A DNA stretch of 44,428 bases from Clostridiales bacterium. GTDB lineage: Bacteria > Bacillota > Clostridia > Lachnospirales > Lachnospiraceae. Of the stretch, positions 1 to 7,744 are shown piece by piece; position 1 is the stretch's first letter; the number at the start of each line of letters is the position of its first letter. Made by a program: the position numbers and the translations under genes. A model generated the notes under the pieces. It was not told the DNA's origin. It ran no database searches and saw nothing but the letters and a program-made list of their open reading frames with translations. Location of the stretch: the NCBI GenBank assembly GCA_012837865.1, contig DUQJ01000048.1, forward strand, positions 1 through 44,428, written 5' to 3'.

Positions 1-75
1 TAATATTTCATAAAAAGTTACTATATATATATTCTATCATTTTACATTACTTATTTCAATCTTTTAGTTTTAGTT

Positions 76-927
76 TTAAATTATAATTACATTTTTATAA
101 CCTTTATCAATTGCCTGGTTTTTTAATTTTTCCATATATTCTTCTGAAGGGCTTGAATAATTACTAAGTCTGCCGCGCACACCAAATTTTCTAAATTTAA
201 TTAGTTTTAATTTTATCTTATATGCTTTTTCACCAATAGTCTTATCCAAATTATCTATTATATTTTCAGCATCGACTTCGTTTTCAAGACATACAATTCT
301 TATCTCTTCTATTTTATCTTTTTCAGCTAAGTATTTAAGGTTCTTAATAATATTAATATTACTTCCACCTGTTAATTCACGAAATAGTTCTTTATCCCAT
401 GATTTTACATCAATCATAACTCCATCACATATTGTAATTAATTCATCAAACAAAGTTAAATCTATTGTTCCATTAAAATCTATAAGGCAGGTTAATCTCT
501 CCTTCTTTGCTAATTCGAAAAGCTCTGTTAAGAATTTAGGATATAAAGTACATTCCCCACCAGATACAGTTATACCTCTTATAAAAGGTATATTCTTTTT
601 AACTTCATCAAACACTTCTTCTGCAGTCATGTTTTTTATTTTAGGAGATGCATTATAAGGACAAACTTTTATACACCTATCACATGATATGCATAAATCT
701 TCATTCCATAACACTTTATTTTCATCTGATATTGTTAATGCCGCAGTAGGACAACCTTCAACACATATACCACAATGATTACACATGTTTTGTGTTTCTG
801 GATTGTGACAGTAGGCGCATACTAGATTGCATTTTTGCAAAAATATTGCTGTTCTATTACCAGGCCCATCTACCATACTAAGTGGAATGATTTTATTTAT
901 CGGTGTTGTATTGTTTTTTTCTTTCAT
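76..927 (-). CDS. yjjW: YjjW family glycyl-radical enzyme activase (radical SAM)
   Basis: This is a radical SAM activase that should install the glycyl radical on the YjjI enzyme encoded nearby. The 283-residue length matches YjjW (E. coli about 287). Visible motifs are the radical SAM CxxxCxxC (C33, C37, C40, CNLVCAYC) and then two ferredoxin-type clusters, CNHCGICVEGCP (49-60) and CISCDRCIKVCP (79-90), typical of the larger activases. The SAM-binding SGGE lies at 122-125. The start ATG is preceded by GAGGT. It lies 34 bp downstream of the Crp/Fnr gene on the same strand, so the two are probably co-transcribed and divergent from yjjI. The pairing with YjjI rather than PFL is inferred from the neighbour and the length. 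No terminator was seen downstream in the 75 bp available. Confidence 0.92.
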   Translation of the reverse strand: MKEKNNTTPINKIIPLSMVDGPGNRTAIFLQKCNLVCAYCHNPETQNMCNHCGICVEGCPTAALTISDENKVLWNEDLCISCDRCIKVCPYNASPKIKNMTAEEVFDEVKKNIPFIRGITVSGGECTLYPKFLTELFELAKKERLTCLIDFNGTIDLTLFDELITICDGVMIDVKSWDKELFRELTGGSNINIIKNLKYLAEKDKIEEIRIVCLENEVDAENIIDNLDKTIGEKAYKIKLKLIKFRKFGVRGRLSNYSSPSEEYMEKLKNQAIDKGYKNVIII

Positions 928-961
928 TACTGACCTCTTGCTTTCTATATAATAGTTATGC

Positions 962-1684
962 TTAATCTTTTAAATGATTCACTTTTTCATCTATGTTTTT
1001 TGATATTTCATTATATTGTTTTTTATTAATTATTATCTTTTGACCTTCTATTGTTATTAAATTGTCTTGACTAAGTTTTTTAACTACACGGTTTATTGTT
1101 TTTAAAGAATAACCTGTTTCATCCGCTATAATTTGACGCGTCTTCCTAATAATACATACATTCTTTGAATTAGAACATTCAAATTGATGTATAAAATACA
1201 ATTTAATTCTATCTATTGCATTTAACATAAGATAGACCCTGTTTTCTCTTTCATTTTTTGTAATTCGCTTTAATATTGCTTGCATTCTTGTATATAGAAT
1301 GTCTGTATTATTTTTTAAATATTTAACATATGTTTCAGTTGGAATAGTTACAAATACACATTCTGTTTCTGTTATTAATGATGCACGAAATTCTTGTATT
1401 TCAGCAACAGCTTCCATCTCTCCAAAAATCTCTGGTGCATTAAAACTTTTAAAGATATATATATCGCCAGTTACATATTCCTCCAATGCTTTTACTCTTC
1501 CTGAAACAAGTATATTGATTTTATCTATTTGTTCTTTTACAGTTATAAATCTAATATCTTTTGCAATCTTTTTGATATTGCATAAGTTTATAAAAGAATC
1601 ATTTGCATGTTGAAAGAATATTTTAAAAAATTCAATGTCAGCACCTTCTATCTTGATTATTTCATCCATTATCTTGTTTTTCAT
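962..1684 (-). CDS. Crp/Fnr family transcriptional regulator of the yjjI locus
   Basis: This regulator has an N-terminal cyclic-nucleotide-binding-type beta-roll followed by a C-terminal winged helix; the recognition helix is near TGYSLKTINRVVKK. The ORF track starts at 1717, but an AGGAGG at 1694-1699 sits 9 bases before the ATG at 1684 (MKNKIMDE), so I chose that start, giving about 240 residues. No N-terminal Fnr-type cysteine set is evident, so the effector is unknown; oxygen sensing through an iron-sulfur cluster is not supported by the sequence. It is followed by yjjW and divergent from yjjI. An AGGACA-N2-TGTCCT palindrome in the shared intergenic region is its likely operator and probably also controls its own promoter (TATAAT at 1722-1727). 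Confidence 0.9.
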   Translation of the reverse strand: MKNKIMDEIIKIEGADIEFFKIFFQHANDSFINLCNIKKIAKDIRFITVKEQIDKINILVSGRVKALEEYVTGDIYIFKSFNAPEIFGEMEAVAEIQEFRASLITETECVFVTIPTETYVKYLKNNTDILYTRMQAILKRITKNERENRVYLMLNAIDRIKLYFIHQFECSNSKNVCIIRKTRQIIADETGYSLKTINRVVKKLSQDNLITIEGQKIIINKKQYNEISKNIDEKVNHLKD

Positions 1685-1693
1685 TTGTATGGT

Positions 1694-1699
1694 CCTCCT
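1694..1699 (-). promoter_or_regulatory. Ribosome-binding site deciding the crp start
   Basis: AGGAGG (read on the minus strand) is 9 bases upstream of the ATG at 1684 and downstream of the in-frame ATG at 1717. It therefore argues for the shorter protein. Confidence 0.8.
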
Positions 1700-1721
1700 A
1701 TAATTAAAATTTAACATCTAT

Positions 1722-1786
1722 ATTATACACATATTTTTAATTTTAAATTAGGACATCTGTCCTATCACAAGATTCAATTATGATAT
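1722..1786. promoter_or_regulatory. Divergent crp-yjjW / yjjI promoter region with shared operator
   Basis: The minus-strand -10 is TATAAT (1727 to 1722) for crp-yjjW. The plus-strand -10 candidate is TAAAAT (1786-1791) for yjjI. Neither has a recognisable TTGACA -35. The AGGACA-TC-TGTCCT palindrome (1750-1763) is centred at 1756.5, which is 29.5 bp from the proximal base of each -10 hexamer. That places it near -41.5 for both transcripts, the class II activator position of Crp/Fnr proteins. The TSS positions are inferred. Confidence 0.65.
1750..1763. promoter_or_regulatory. Palindromic Crp/Fnr-type operator AGGACA-N2-TGTCCT (copy 1)
   Basis: Perfect 6-bp inverted repeat AGGACA/TGTCCT with a 2-bp spacer (TC). 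The same arms recur once more in the window, at 11587-11600. The location between a crp gene and its presumed target supports an operator role; binding is inferred. Confidence 0.7.
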
Positions 1787-1869
1787 AAAATTAAATTATA
1801 ACAGATATATTTTACTCCTTATTAGATAATAATAACAAGGTAGTAATAATACGTAAAGGAGAGATAATT

Positions 1870-3360
1870 ATGAATGAAGTTTTAAATATTATTAAAGCAA
1901 ATAATATTACTTATGAACAAAAGGTTTTTTCACTAGCAAAATTTGCAGAAGATAGTTTAGATGTTTTAAATTTACCTGAAAAATTTAAATATTATTTTGA
2001 AAAAGGTGCTCTTTGTGATATGGGTGAAGGACACGCTCCATATCGTCCAAGGTATGTTATGCCTTATTACGATAAGTTTGTAAAACAGGGAAGCAAGTTT
2101 TTGCAAATAGATCCTCCAAAGGATTTAGATGAACTGTTAAATGCATTACAAATTTTATATTATCACATTCCTTCAATCACTCATAAACCTGTCTATCTTG
2201 GTAATATCGATAAATTAATAGATCCTTTCCTTGAAGGTTTATCTGACGAAGAAGCATCTGCAAAATTATCTAGATTTTTAAATTATCTTGATAGAACAAT
2301 TGCTGATGGTTATTGTCATGCTAATCTTGGACCAGAGGCAACTCGTGCAGGACGTTTAATATTAGAACTTGAAATGAAACTTCAAAACGCAGTTCCAAAC
2401 TTTACTTTAAAATATGACCCTGATATTACACCTGATGATTTTGCTAATTTGGCTATACAATCTTCTTTAGTATGTGCCAATCCTGCAATATGCAACCATA
2501 AACTTAATAAAGACACTTATTCAGATTATGGAATTTCTTCTTGTTATAATATACTTCCTGTAGGTGGAGGTGGAGCAACTCTCTCTCGTGTAGTTCTCCC
2601 TAGATTAGCTAAGTTAGCAACTGACCCAGAGCATTTTCTTAACACCTTGCTTCCTGATAGTTTGCAAGCACTTGGCGAATACATGAACGAACGTATTAGA
2701 TTTTTATTTGATGAGTCTGGATATTTCGAATCATCATTTTTAGTTAAAGAAGGTTTAATAGAAAAAGATCGGTTTATTGGTATGTTTGGTCTTGCTGGAC
2801 TATGTGATTGTGTCAACAATTTATTAGCTGATAAAGGATATCGCTATGGCCATGATAAAGAAGCTGATGATCTTGCTGAAAATATTTTAAAAGTTGTTTC
2901 TAATTTTGTTAAAGATTTTCCAGCTCTTCATTCAGAGATTGCAAATAATCGTTTCTTACTTCATGCACAAGCAGGACTGTCCACTGATCACGGTGTAACA
3001 AGTGGTATACGTATTGTTGTTGGTGATGAACCTGATAGCATATATGACCATTTAAGGCATTCTTCCCGCTTCCATAAGTATTTCCCAACAGGTTGTTCTG
3101 ATATCTTTGCTTTTGATACTACTGCTAAAAACAATCCTGATGCACTCTTAGATATTGTTAAGGGAGCCTTTTCTATCGGTGACAGATATATGACTTTTTA
3201 TTCTGAGGATGGTGATATAGTTAGAATAACTGGTTACCTTGCTAAGCGAAGTGAAATAGAGAAGTTTGACCGTGGTGAAGTTGTACTTCATGATACTGTA
3301 GTAAATGCAAGTAATAATTATAAACTTAATAGATTAGACGAAAGAAAAGTCCGCAATTAA
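1870..3360 (+). CDS. yjjI: YjjI family glycyl-radical enzyme
   Basis: This is a glycyl-radical enzyme of the YjjI (DUF3029) type, whose substrate is not established as far as I know. The length of 496 residues fits YjjI (about 516 in E. coli) and is much shorter than PFL or diol dehydratases. The C-terminal glycyl-radical loop is visible as VRITGYL with the radical glycine at about G455. Candidate thiyl cysteines are C202, C208 and C225 (SSCYN, followed by a glycine-rich PVGGGG stretch). An AAAGGAGAG ribosome site precedes the ATG. The gene stands alone on the plus strand, divergent from crp-yjjW, and ends at a bidirectional terminator. Its activase is yjjW. A Crp/Fnr operator at about -41.5 suggests activation by the adjacent regulator. 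Confidence 0.92.
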   Translation: MNEVLNIIKANNITYEQKVFSLAKFAEDSLDVLNLPEKFKYYFEKGALCDMGEGHAPYRPRYVMPYYDKFVKQGSKFLQIDPPKDLDELLNALQILYYHIPSITHKPVYLGNIDKLIDPFLEGLSDEEASAKLSRFLNYLDRTIADGYCHANLGPEATRAGRLILELEMKLQNAVPNFTLKYDPDITPDDFANLAIQSSLVCANPAICNHKLNKDTYSDYGISSCYNILPVGGGGATLSRVVLPRLAKLATDPEHFLNTLLPDSLQALGEYMNERIRFLFDESGYFESSFLVKEGLIEKDRFIGMFGLAGLCDCVNNLLADKGYRYGHDKEADDLAENILKVVSNFVKDFPALHSEIANNRFLLHAQAGLSTDHGVTSGIRIVVGDEPDSIYDHLRHSSRFHKYFPTGCSDIFAFDTTAKNNPDALLDIVKGAFSIGDRYMTFYSEDGDIVRITGYLAKRSEIEKFDRGEVVLHDTVVNASNNYKLNRLDERKVRN

Positions 3361-3376
3361 TTTGTTTAATATATAT

Positions 3377-3418
3377 AAAGATAGCGCCTCTAAGAATTAA
3401 CTTAGAAACGCTATCTTT
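3377..3418. terminator. Bidirectional intrinsic terminator between yjjI and gntR
   Basis: The hairpin has outer arms AAAGATAGCG/CGCTATCTTT and inner arms TCTAAG/CTTAGA, with T-rich flanks on both strands. It separates the convergent yjjI (+) and the nucleoside-transporter operon ending in gntR (-). Confidence 0.85.
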
Positions 3419-3422
3419 TTAA

Positions 3423-4082
3423 TTAATACATTTTCAAGATATTATCAATATGCATTCTAGAATAAATCGAAGCTAGTTCTGCATTGTTTGATTTAATACT
3501 TTTTAGAATAAGTTCATGTTGGTCTACTGCTTCTTCTGTTCCATAATCAGAATAAATTCTAGATTGTAAGTCAAGTAATACATCTACAAATACATTAGAA
3601 ATCTGAATTATAATTTCATTTTTTGTTCCTTTTGCAATAATATCATGAAATTCATTATCATAAAATCGAAAGTCTTTACTACTTCCTAATGCCTTTCTCA
3701 TGTTTTCAACATTCTCTTCTAATTTCTTCAAATCATCTTGATCAGAATTTTTTACAAATAATTCTGCATTGTATGAATCAAACATCCTTCTAAATTCTAA
3801 TATCATTGTAATGTTTTCATCGGTAATAGTGTTAAATGGCATTTCCATAAAGAAAAGTTTTTGATACTGCGTAACATAAGTTCCAGAGCCTTGTTTTTTT
3901 ATTAATACAGAGAGAGCTGCTAATTTTTCTATAGCTTGTCTTACAGCAATCCTACTAACATCAAGCTCTTCACATAATTGCTTTTCTGTTGAAATTTTAG
4001 CTCCAGGAACCCACTCTTTGTTTTTAATTTTAGTAATTATATGATTATAAACTAAATCTGATGCTTGAATATTGTAAGCGAT
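3423..4082 (-). CDS. GntR (FadR subfamily) regulator with anomalous start
   Basis: The reading frame upstream of the track's M (3848) encodes a complete GntR winged helix: YNIQASDLVYNHIITKIK, then STEKQLCEELDVSRIAVRQA and KKQGSGTYV. The track ORF therefore lacks the DNA-binding domain. The C-terminal half is an FCD-type helical ligand domain. No ATG, GTG or TTG starts the full frame. The frame opens after the permease stop codon, and the best-placed codon is ATC at 4082 (ATC GCT TAC AAT), 6 bases after a GGGGGG tract. An ATG at 4096 reads ATG GGG GGA TAA and would be in frame only if the six-G tract had seven or four Gs. It is the last gene of the importer operon, 24 bp after the permease from the ATC, so it probably controls nucleoside uptake. 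It may be weakly translated, phase-variable or a mutated gene. Confidence 0.75.
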   Translation of the reverse strand: MAYNIQASDLVYNHIITKIKNKEWVPGAKISTEKQLCEELDVSRIAVRQAIEKLAALSVLIKKQGSGTYVTQYQKLFFMEMPFNTITDENITMILEFRRMFDSYNAELFVKNSDQDDLKKLEENVENMRKALGSSKDFRFYDNEFHDIIAKGTKNEIIIQISNVFVDVLLDLQSRIYSDYGTEEAVDQHELILKSIKSNNAELASIYSRMHIDNILKMY

Positions 4083-4106
4083 TTTTATCCCCCCATATCT
4101 TATATA

Positions 4107-5027
4107 TTACGATTTTTTGTTTATTTTATTTCTCTTCATTGATCCCGAGTAAGCAGCAAGTCCTATTAATGTTGCAACATATGGTATTACTTGTACAAAT
4201 TCTGCTGGTATATTAAGCGTCTGTAGAACATTGGATAAAGCATTAGCAAGTCCAAAGAACAAGGCTGCAATCATAGTTGAAAGTGGTTCTCCACCTAAAT
4301 TTTGAGCAGCAATACCCATAAATCCTCGTCCTGCTATCATATCTCTTGCAAACCATGACAAGTATCCCATTGACATATAAACTCCGCCAAGCGAAGCTAT
4401 TGCACCACTTATTAATAATGTTATAAATTTCACTCTAATTACTTTAACTCCTACTGATGAAGCCGCATCTTCATTTTCACCAACAGTTCTTATTCTAAGT
4501 CCGAAAGGTGTCTTATATAATACTACAAATACTAGAAAAACACAAATAAAACTAACATAAGTAAGAACATTGTGTCCAGATAATGCTGTCCCTAAAATAG
4601 GTATATTTTTTATAATCGGTATATTCACAATTGGAAATGTCAAGCTATTTAAAGAAGTAGATAATCCTTTATCATTTGTAAGAACATATAGCATAAATAC
4701 AGTTCCACCTGATGCAAAAGTATTTAATGCAATTCCTGTTAACGTTCTATCAGCTCTAAGAATCAAACTAAAATACCCGAGTAAAAATGATATTAATAAT
4801 CCACCTGCTAAACCTGATAACAATCCTACTAACAAGCTTTGTGAGTATGCACTTCCTACAACTCCACAAAAAGCTGCTGTTACCATTATTCCTTCATATG
4901 CTATATGAAGAACTCCTCCTTTATTAGCTATAAGTGCTGCAAGTCCTGCAAATAATAAAGGTGTAGTAACTCTAATTATAGAATAAACAAACTCTGCTGA
5001 GAAAATTGCTTTTAATAAATTATCCAT
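4107..5027 (-). CDS. Nucleoside ABC transporter permease (BMP/Nup type, second permease)
   Basis: This is an integral membrane permease of the branched-chain/ribose-type fold used by BMP-dependent nucleoside importers, 306 residues with about eight to ten hydrophobic segments. Family-type sequence includes ANKGGVLHIAYEGIM near the N-terminus and PFGLRIRTVGENEDAASSVG in a cytoplasmic loop, the expected coupling region to the ATPase. It pairs with the larger permease directly upstream, which it overlaps by 8 bp, to form the heterodimeric channel. It is in the operon order yczE, bmp lipoprotein, ATPase, permease 1, permease 2, gntR. The substrate is inferred to be nucleosides from the family and from the divergent nucleoside phosphorylase. 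Confidence 0.9.
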   Translation of the reverse strand: MDNLLKAIFSAEFVYSIIRVTTPLLFAGLAALIANKGGVLHIAYEGIMVTAAFCGVVGSAYSQSLLVGLLSGLAGGLLISFLLGYFSLILRADRTLTGIALNTFASGGTVFMLYVLTNDKGLSTSLNSLTFPIVNIPIIKNIPILGTALSGHNVLTYVSFICVFLVFVVLYKTPFGLRIRTVGENEDAASSVGVKVIRVKFITLLISGAIASLGGVYMSMGYLSWFARDMIAGRGFMGIAAQNLGGEPLSTMIAALFFGLANALSNVLQTLNIPAEFVQVIPYVATLIGLAAYSGSMKRNKINKKS

Positions 5028-6120
5028 TAACTATCTCCTCCTTTTCATTAATTTCATTTCTAGAAAGAGATACAATCTTCTTATGCTTTAATTTGTATAA
5101 GAAACGCTCTGCTACAACAAACATAATAATAATTGCTTGAATAATTGAAACCAGTTCAATAGGTATATCGCTAACCCTAGACATTACATCCGCACCTACA
5201 CGTATATAGGCTAGGAAAAGCGCTGTAAGTGGAACAAGTTTTGGATTATTTTTAGCTATTATACCTACTAATATACCATCAAAGCCATGGCCTGTTAATT
5301 TCTGATATTGAAAGCGGTTATACATTCCAAGAACTTCAACAGCACCACCCATACCTGCTATAAATCCTCCTAAAAGTTGAGCACTCATTAATACACTATT
5401 TACATTTATACCAGAATATTTAGCAAAATCAACATTTTTACCAACCATTCTAATTTCATATCCCTTTTTGTATTTATACAAATATAAGTAACCCAGTATT
5501 ACAATTATAATTCCCAGAAAAATACCGAAATGAACATTAGTTCCTTTTATAATTTTTGGTAAAACAGCTGTTTTATTAAATTTAAAAGAAGCTAAGAATC
5601 CTGCTGCTGGATCACGAATAACATGGTTAATTACAGCAAGTCCTAAATACAAGCAAACATAGTTAACCATTAGTGAACTAACAACTGGTCTTGCATCAAA
5701 CTTTATATATAAAATTGCTGGAATCCCACAAGCCAAGGCACCAATTATTCCCGCAACAATTAAAGCTACAACAAGATGTATTCCTGGTGGAAGGTTTAAT
5801 TGAGTTGCCATAAAAGACGCTCCAACACCACCAATAAAAAACGCACCCTCAACTGCCAAGTTTGTCTGGTTTGCAGAAAATATTAAACTTACTGCTGTAC
5901 CAGTAAATAGCAATGGTATTAAGGCTTCAACAATATTACCCAATCGTCTAGTTGTAGTTAAAGGACCTATTACAAATGATGCTAATGCATTAATTGGATT
6001 ATCACTGATAAGCAATATAATTATAAAAGCTATTGATAGTGCAATAGCAATAGCAACTAATGTACGAAGAATTTCAAATTGTTTTTCAACATTGTTTTTA
6101 TTGGTCATTCTACTTAACAT
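5020..6120 (-). CDS. Nucleoside ABC transporter permease (BMP/Nup type, first permease)
   Basis: First of the two membrane subunits, about 366 residues, with an N-terminal transmembrane helix and several further hydrophobic segments. The loop GYEIRMVGKNVDFAKYSGIN is the family coupling motif. The track begins at a TTG at 6126, but AAGGAGGG (6127-6134) is correctly spaced (6 bases) from the ATG at 6120, so I chose that start. The start overlaps the 3' end of the ATPase gene by 11 bp and the end overlaps the next permease by 8 bp, which implies translational coupling. It works with the downstream permease, the twin-domain ATPase and the BMP lipoprotein. Confidence 0.9.
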   Translation of the reverse strand: MLSRMTNKNNVEKQFEILRTLVAIAIALSIAFIIILLISDNPINALASFVIGPLTTTRRLGNIVEALIPLLFTGTAVSLIFSANQTNLAVEGAFFIGGVGASFMATQLNLPPGIHLVVALIVAGIIGALACGIPAILYIKFDARPVVSSLMVNYVCLYLGLAVINHVIRDPAAGFLASFKFNKTAVLPKIIKGTNVHFGIFLGIIIVILGYLYLYKYKKGYEIRMVGKNVDFAKYSGINVNSVLMSAQLLGGFIAGMGGAVEVLGMYNRFQYQKLTGHGFDGILVGIIAKNNPKLVPLTALFLAYIRVGADVMSRVSDIPIELVSIIQAIIIMFVVAERFLYKLKHKKIVSLSRNEINEKEEIVNG

Positions 6121-7666
6121 CTGCAACCCTCCTTATTTCTTCATCAGTCATACGTTTTAAACCTAACATATATTCACCAAGTTCATCTTCATTTACCAAT
6201 TTAGCATCTTCAAAATATGCAGCAATTTCTCCATTATTCATTACAATTAAGCTATCACTCACTTCTAAAACTTCATTCAAATCTGCTGATATTAATAAAA
6301 TAGCATCACCTTGGTCTCTTAATTCTATAAGCTTATTTCTGATAAATGAACTTGCACCTACATCTATTCCTCTTGTAGGTTGATTTGCTATAACAAGAGT
6401 AGACCCTGATGTAAATTCTCTTGCTGCAACAACTTTTTGCATATTACCACCAGATAACATATTAATTGGTTGCTTATGCCCATCACATTTTACATTAAAC
6501 ATTTCTATTAGTTCTTTGGATTCTTTTTTTATTTTTTCAAAATTTAATAAGAATCCTTTTTGATATTTCTTTTTATAATAACGGTCGGATATCATGTTTT
6601 CTGCAATAGTTCCATCACCTACTATTCCATAAGTCATTCTATCTTCTGATATATGGGATACTCCCAATTCTCTTATATCTCTAATTGAAAGTTTTTTAAT
6701 ATTTGTATCGTTTATAGAGATTTCTCCATCGTAGCTTTCATCCATTCCTGTTATTATTTCTGAAAGTTCCTTTTGACCATTGCCTTCTACACCTGCTATG
6801 CCCAAAATTTCACCGCTTCTAACTATAAAACTTACATCATTTAATATCTTTTTTTCTGGTGTAGAATACTTTATTATGTTTTGTATGTTTAAAACAGGTT
6901 GTTTAGGCTTAGCTTTTTCTTTTATTACTTCAAGAATAATATCCCTGCCTACCATCATTCTTGATATGTCTTGTTCTGTTATCTTACCGACTTTTTCAAC
7001 TCCAACTATCTTTCCATCACGCATTATGGTTATTCGATCACATAGCTCTATAATTTCGTTTAATTTATGTGAAATAAATATAATGGTATATCCTTTTTCT
7101 TTAAGACCTTTTAATTCTTTAAACAATTCTGTTGTTTCTTGAGGGGTTAGAACTGCAGTTGGTTCATCAAGTATTAATATTTTTGCTCCTCTTACTAGGG
7201 CCTTTAAAATTTCTACTTTTTGCTTCATACCTACTGTAAGATCTTTGATTTTGGAACGAGGATCTACTTTAAAATTATATAATTCAGAAGCTTCTTTTGT
7301 GATTTTAATTGTTTTTTCCATGCTGAAAAATCCATTAGTTTTTGGTTCCATACCTACTACAACATTTTCAGCAACCGTAAGAGAAGGTACTAGCATAAAA
7401 TGTTGATGCACCATACCTATTCCATGCCCAATTGCTACATTAGGATTATCTATTTGAATTTCTTCTCCATTAAGAAGAATTTTTCCTTCATCAGCTTTTT
7501 CAACTCCAAAAAGAATTTTCATTAATGTACTTTTTCCTGCACCATTTTCTCCAATGAGTGCATGTATTTCACCTTCATTTACTGATAAGTTTACATTCTT
7601 ATTTGCTACAAATCCATTAGGATATACCTTTGTAATATCCTCCATAGATAGAATGTTTCTTGCCAT
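6110..7666 (-). CDS. Nucleoside ABC transporter twin ATPase subunit
   Basis: This is a tandem ATP-binding protein of 518 residues energising the nucleoside importer on the cytoplasmic face. The first domain has a Walker [10 protein letters not shown] (39-47), signature LTVGMKQKVEI and Walker [13 protein letters not shown]. The second domain has a degenerate Walker A (GVEGNGQKEL), signature LSGGNMQK and a degenerate Walker B (IANQPTRGID). This asymmetry is normal for the ribose/nucleoside ATPase family. It lies between the BMP lipoprotein and the permeases, separated from the lipoprotein by a perfect 14-bp hairpin that probably sets relative expression. The assignment to nucleosides rather than ribose follows from the BMP-type binding protein. 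Confidence 0.93.
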   Translation of the reverse strand: MARNILSMEDITKVYPNGFVANKNVNLSVNEGEIHALIGENGAGKSTLMKILFGVEKADEGKILLNGEEIQIDNPNVAIGHGIGMVHQHFMLVPSLTVAENVVVGMEPKTNGFFSMEKTIKITKEASELYNFKVDPRSKIKDLTVGMKQKVEILKALVRGAKILILDEPTAVLTPQETTELFKELKGLKEKGYTIIFISHKLNEIIELCDRITIMRDGKIVGVEKVGKITEQDISRMMVGRDIILEVIKEKAKPKQPVLNIQNIIKYSTPEKKILNDVSFIVRSGEILGIAGVEGNGQKELSEIITGMDESYDGEISINDTNIKKLSIRDIRELGVSHISEDRMTYGIVGDGTIAENMISDRYYKKKYQKGFLLNFEKIKKESKELIEMFNVKCDGHKQPINMLSGGNMQKVVAAREFTSGSTLVIANQPTRGIDVGASSFIRNKLIELRDQGDAILLISADLNEVLEVSDSLIVMNNGEIAAYFEDAKLVNEDELGEYMLGLKRMTDEEIRRVADVK

Positions 7667-7702
7667 AACTTACCTCCATCCTTTAACTTTATTATGAAAT
7701 AA

Positions 7703-7734
7703 CCTTATGACTAGAAATAATTCTAGTCATAAGG
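7703..7734 (-). terminator. Intercistronic hairpin between bmp lipoprotein and ATPase genes
   Basis: Perfect 14-bp inverted repeat CCTTATGACTAGAA/TTCTAGTCATAAGG with a 4-base loop. In the direction of transcription it is followed only by a short T-rich stretch. It is better read as a partial terminator or 3'-end stabiliser that raises binding-protein mRNA over the rest of the operon. Confidence 0.7.
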
Positions 7735-7744
7735 ATTGTGTTAA

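Noticed and set aside
1299-1613. Plus-strand ORF opposite the Crp/Fnr gene, and similar opposite-strand ORFs across the track
   Set aside because: Shadows of real genes: low-complexity hydrophobic or Ser/Ile-rich translations without ribosome sites.
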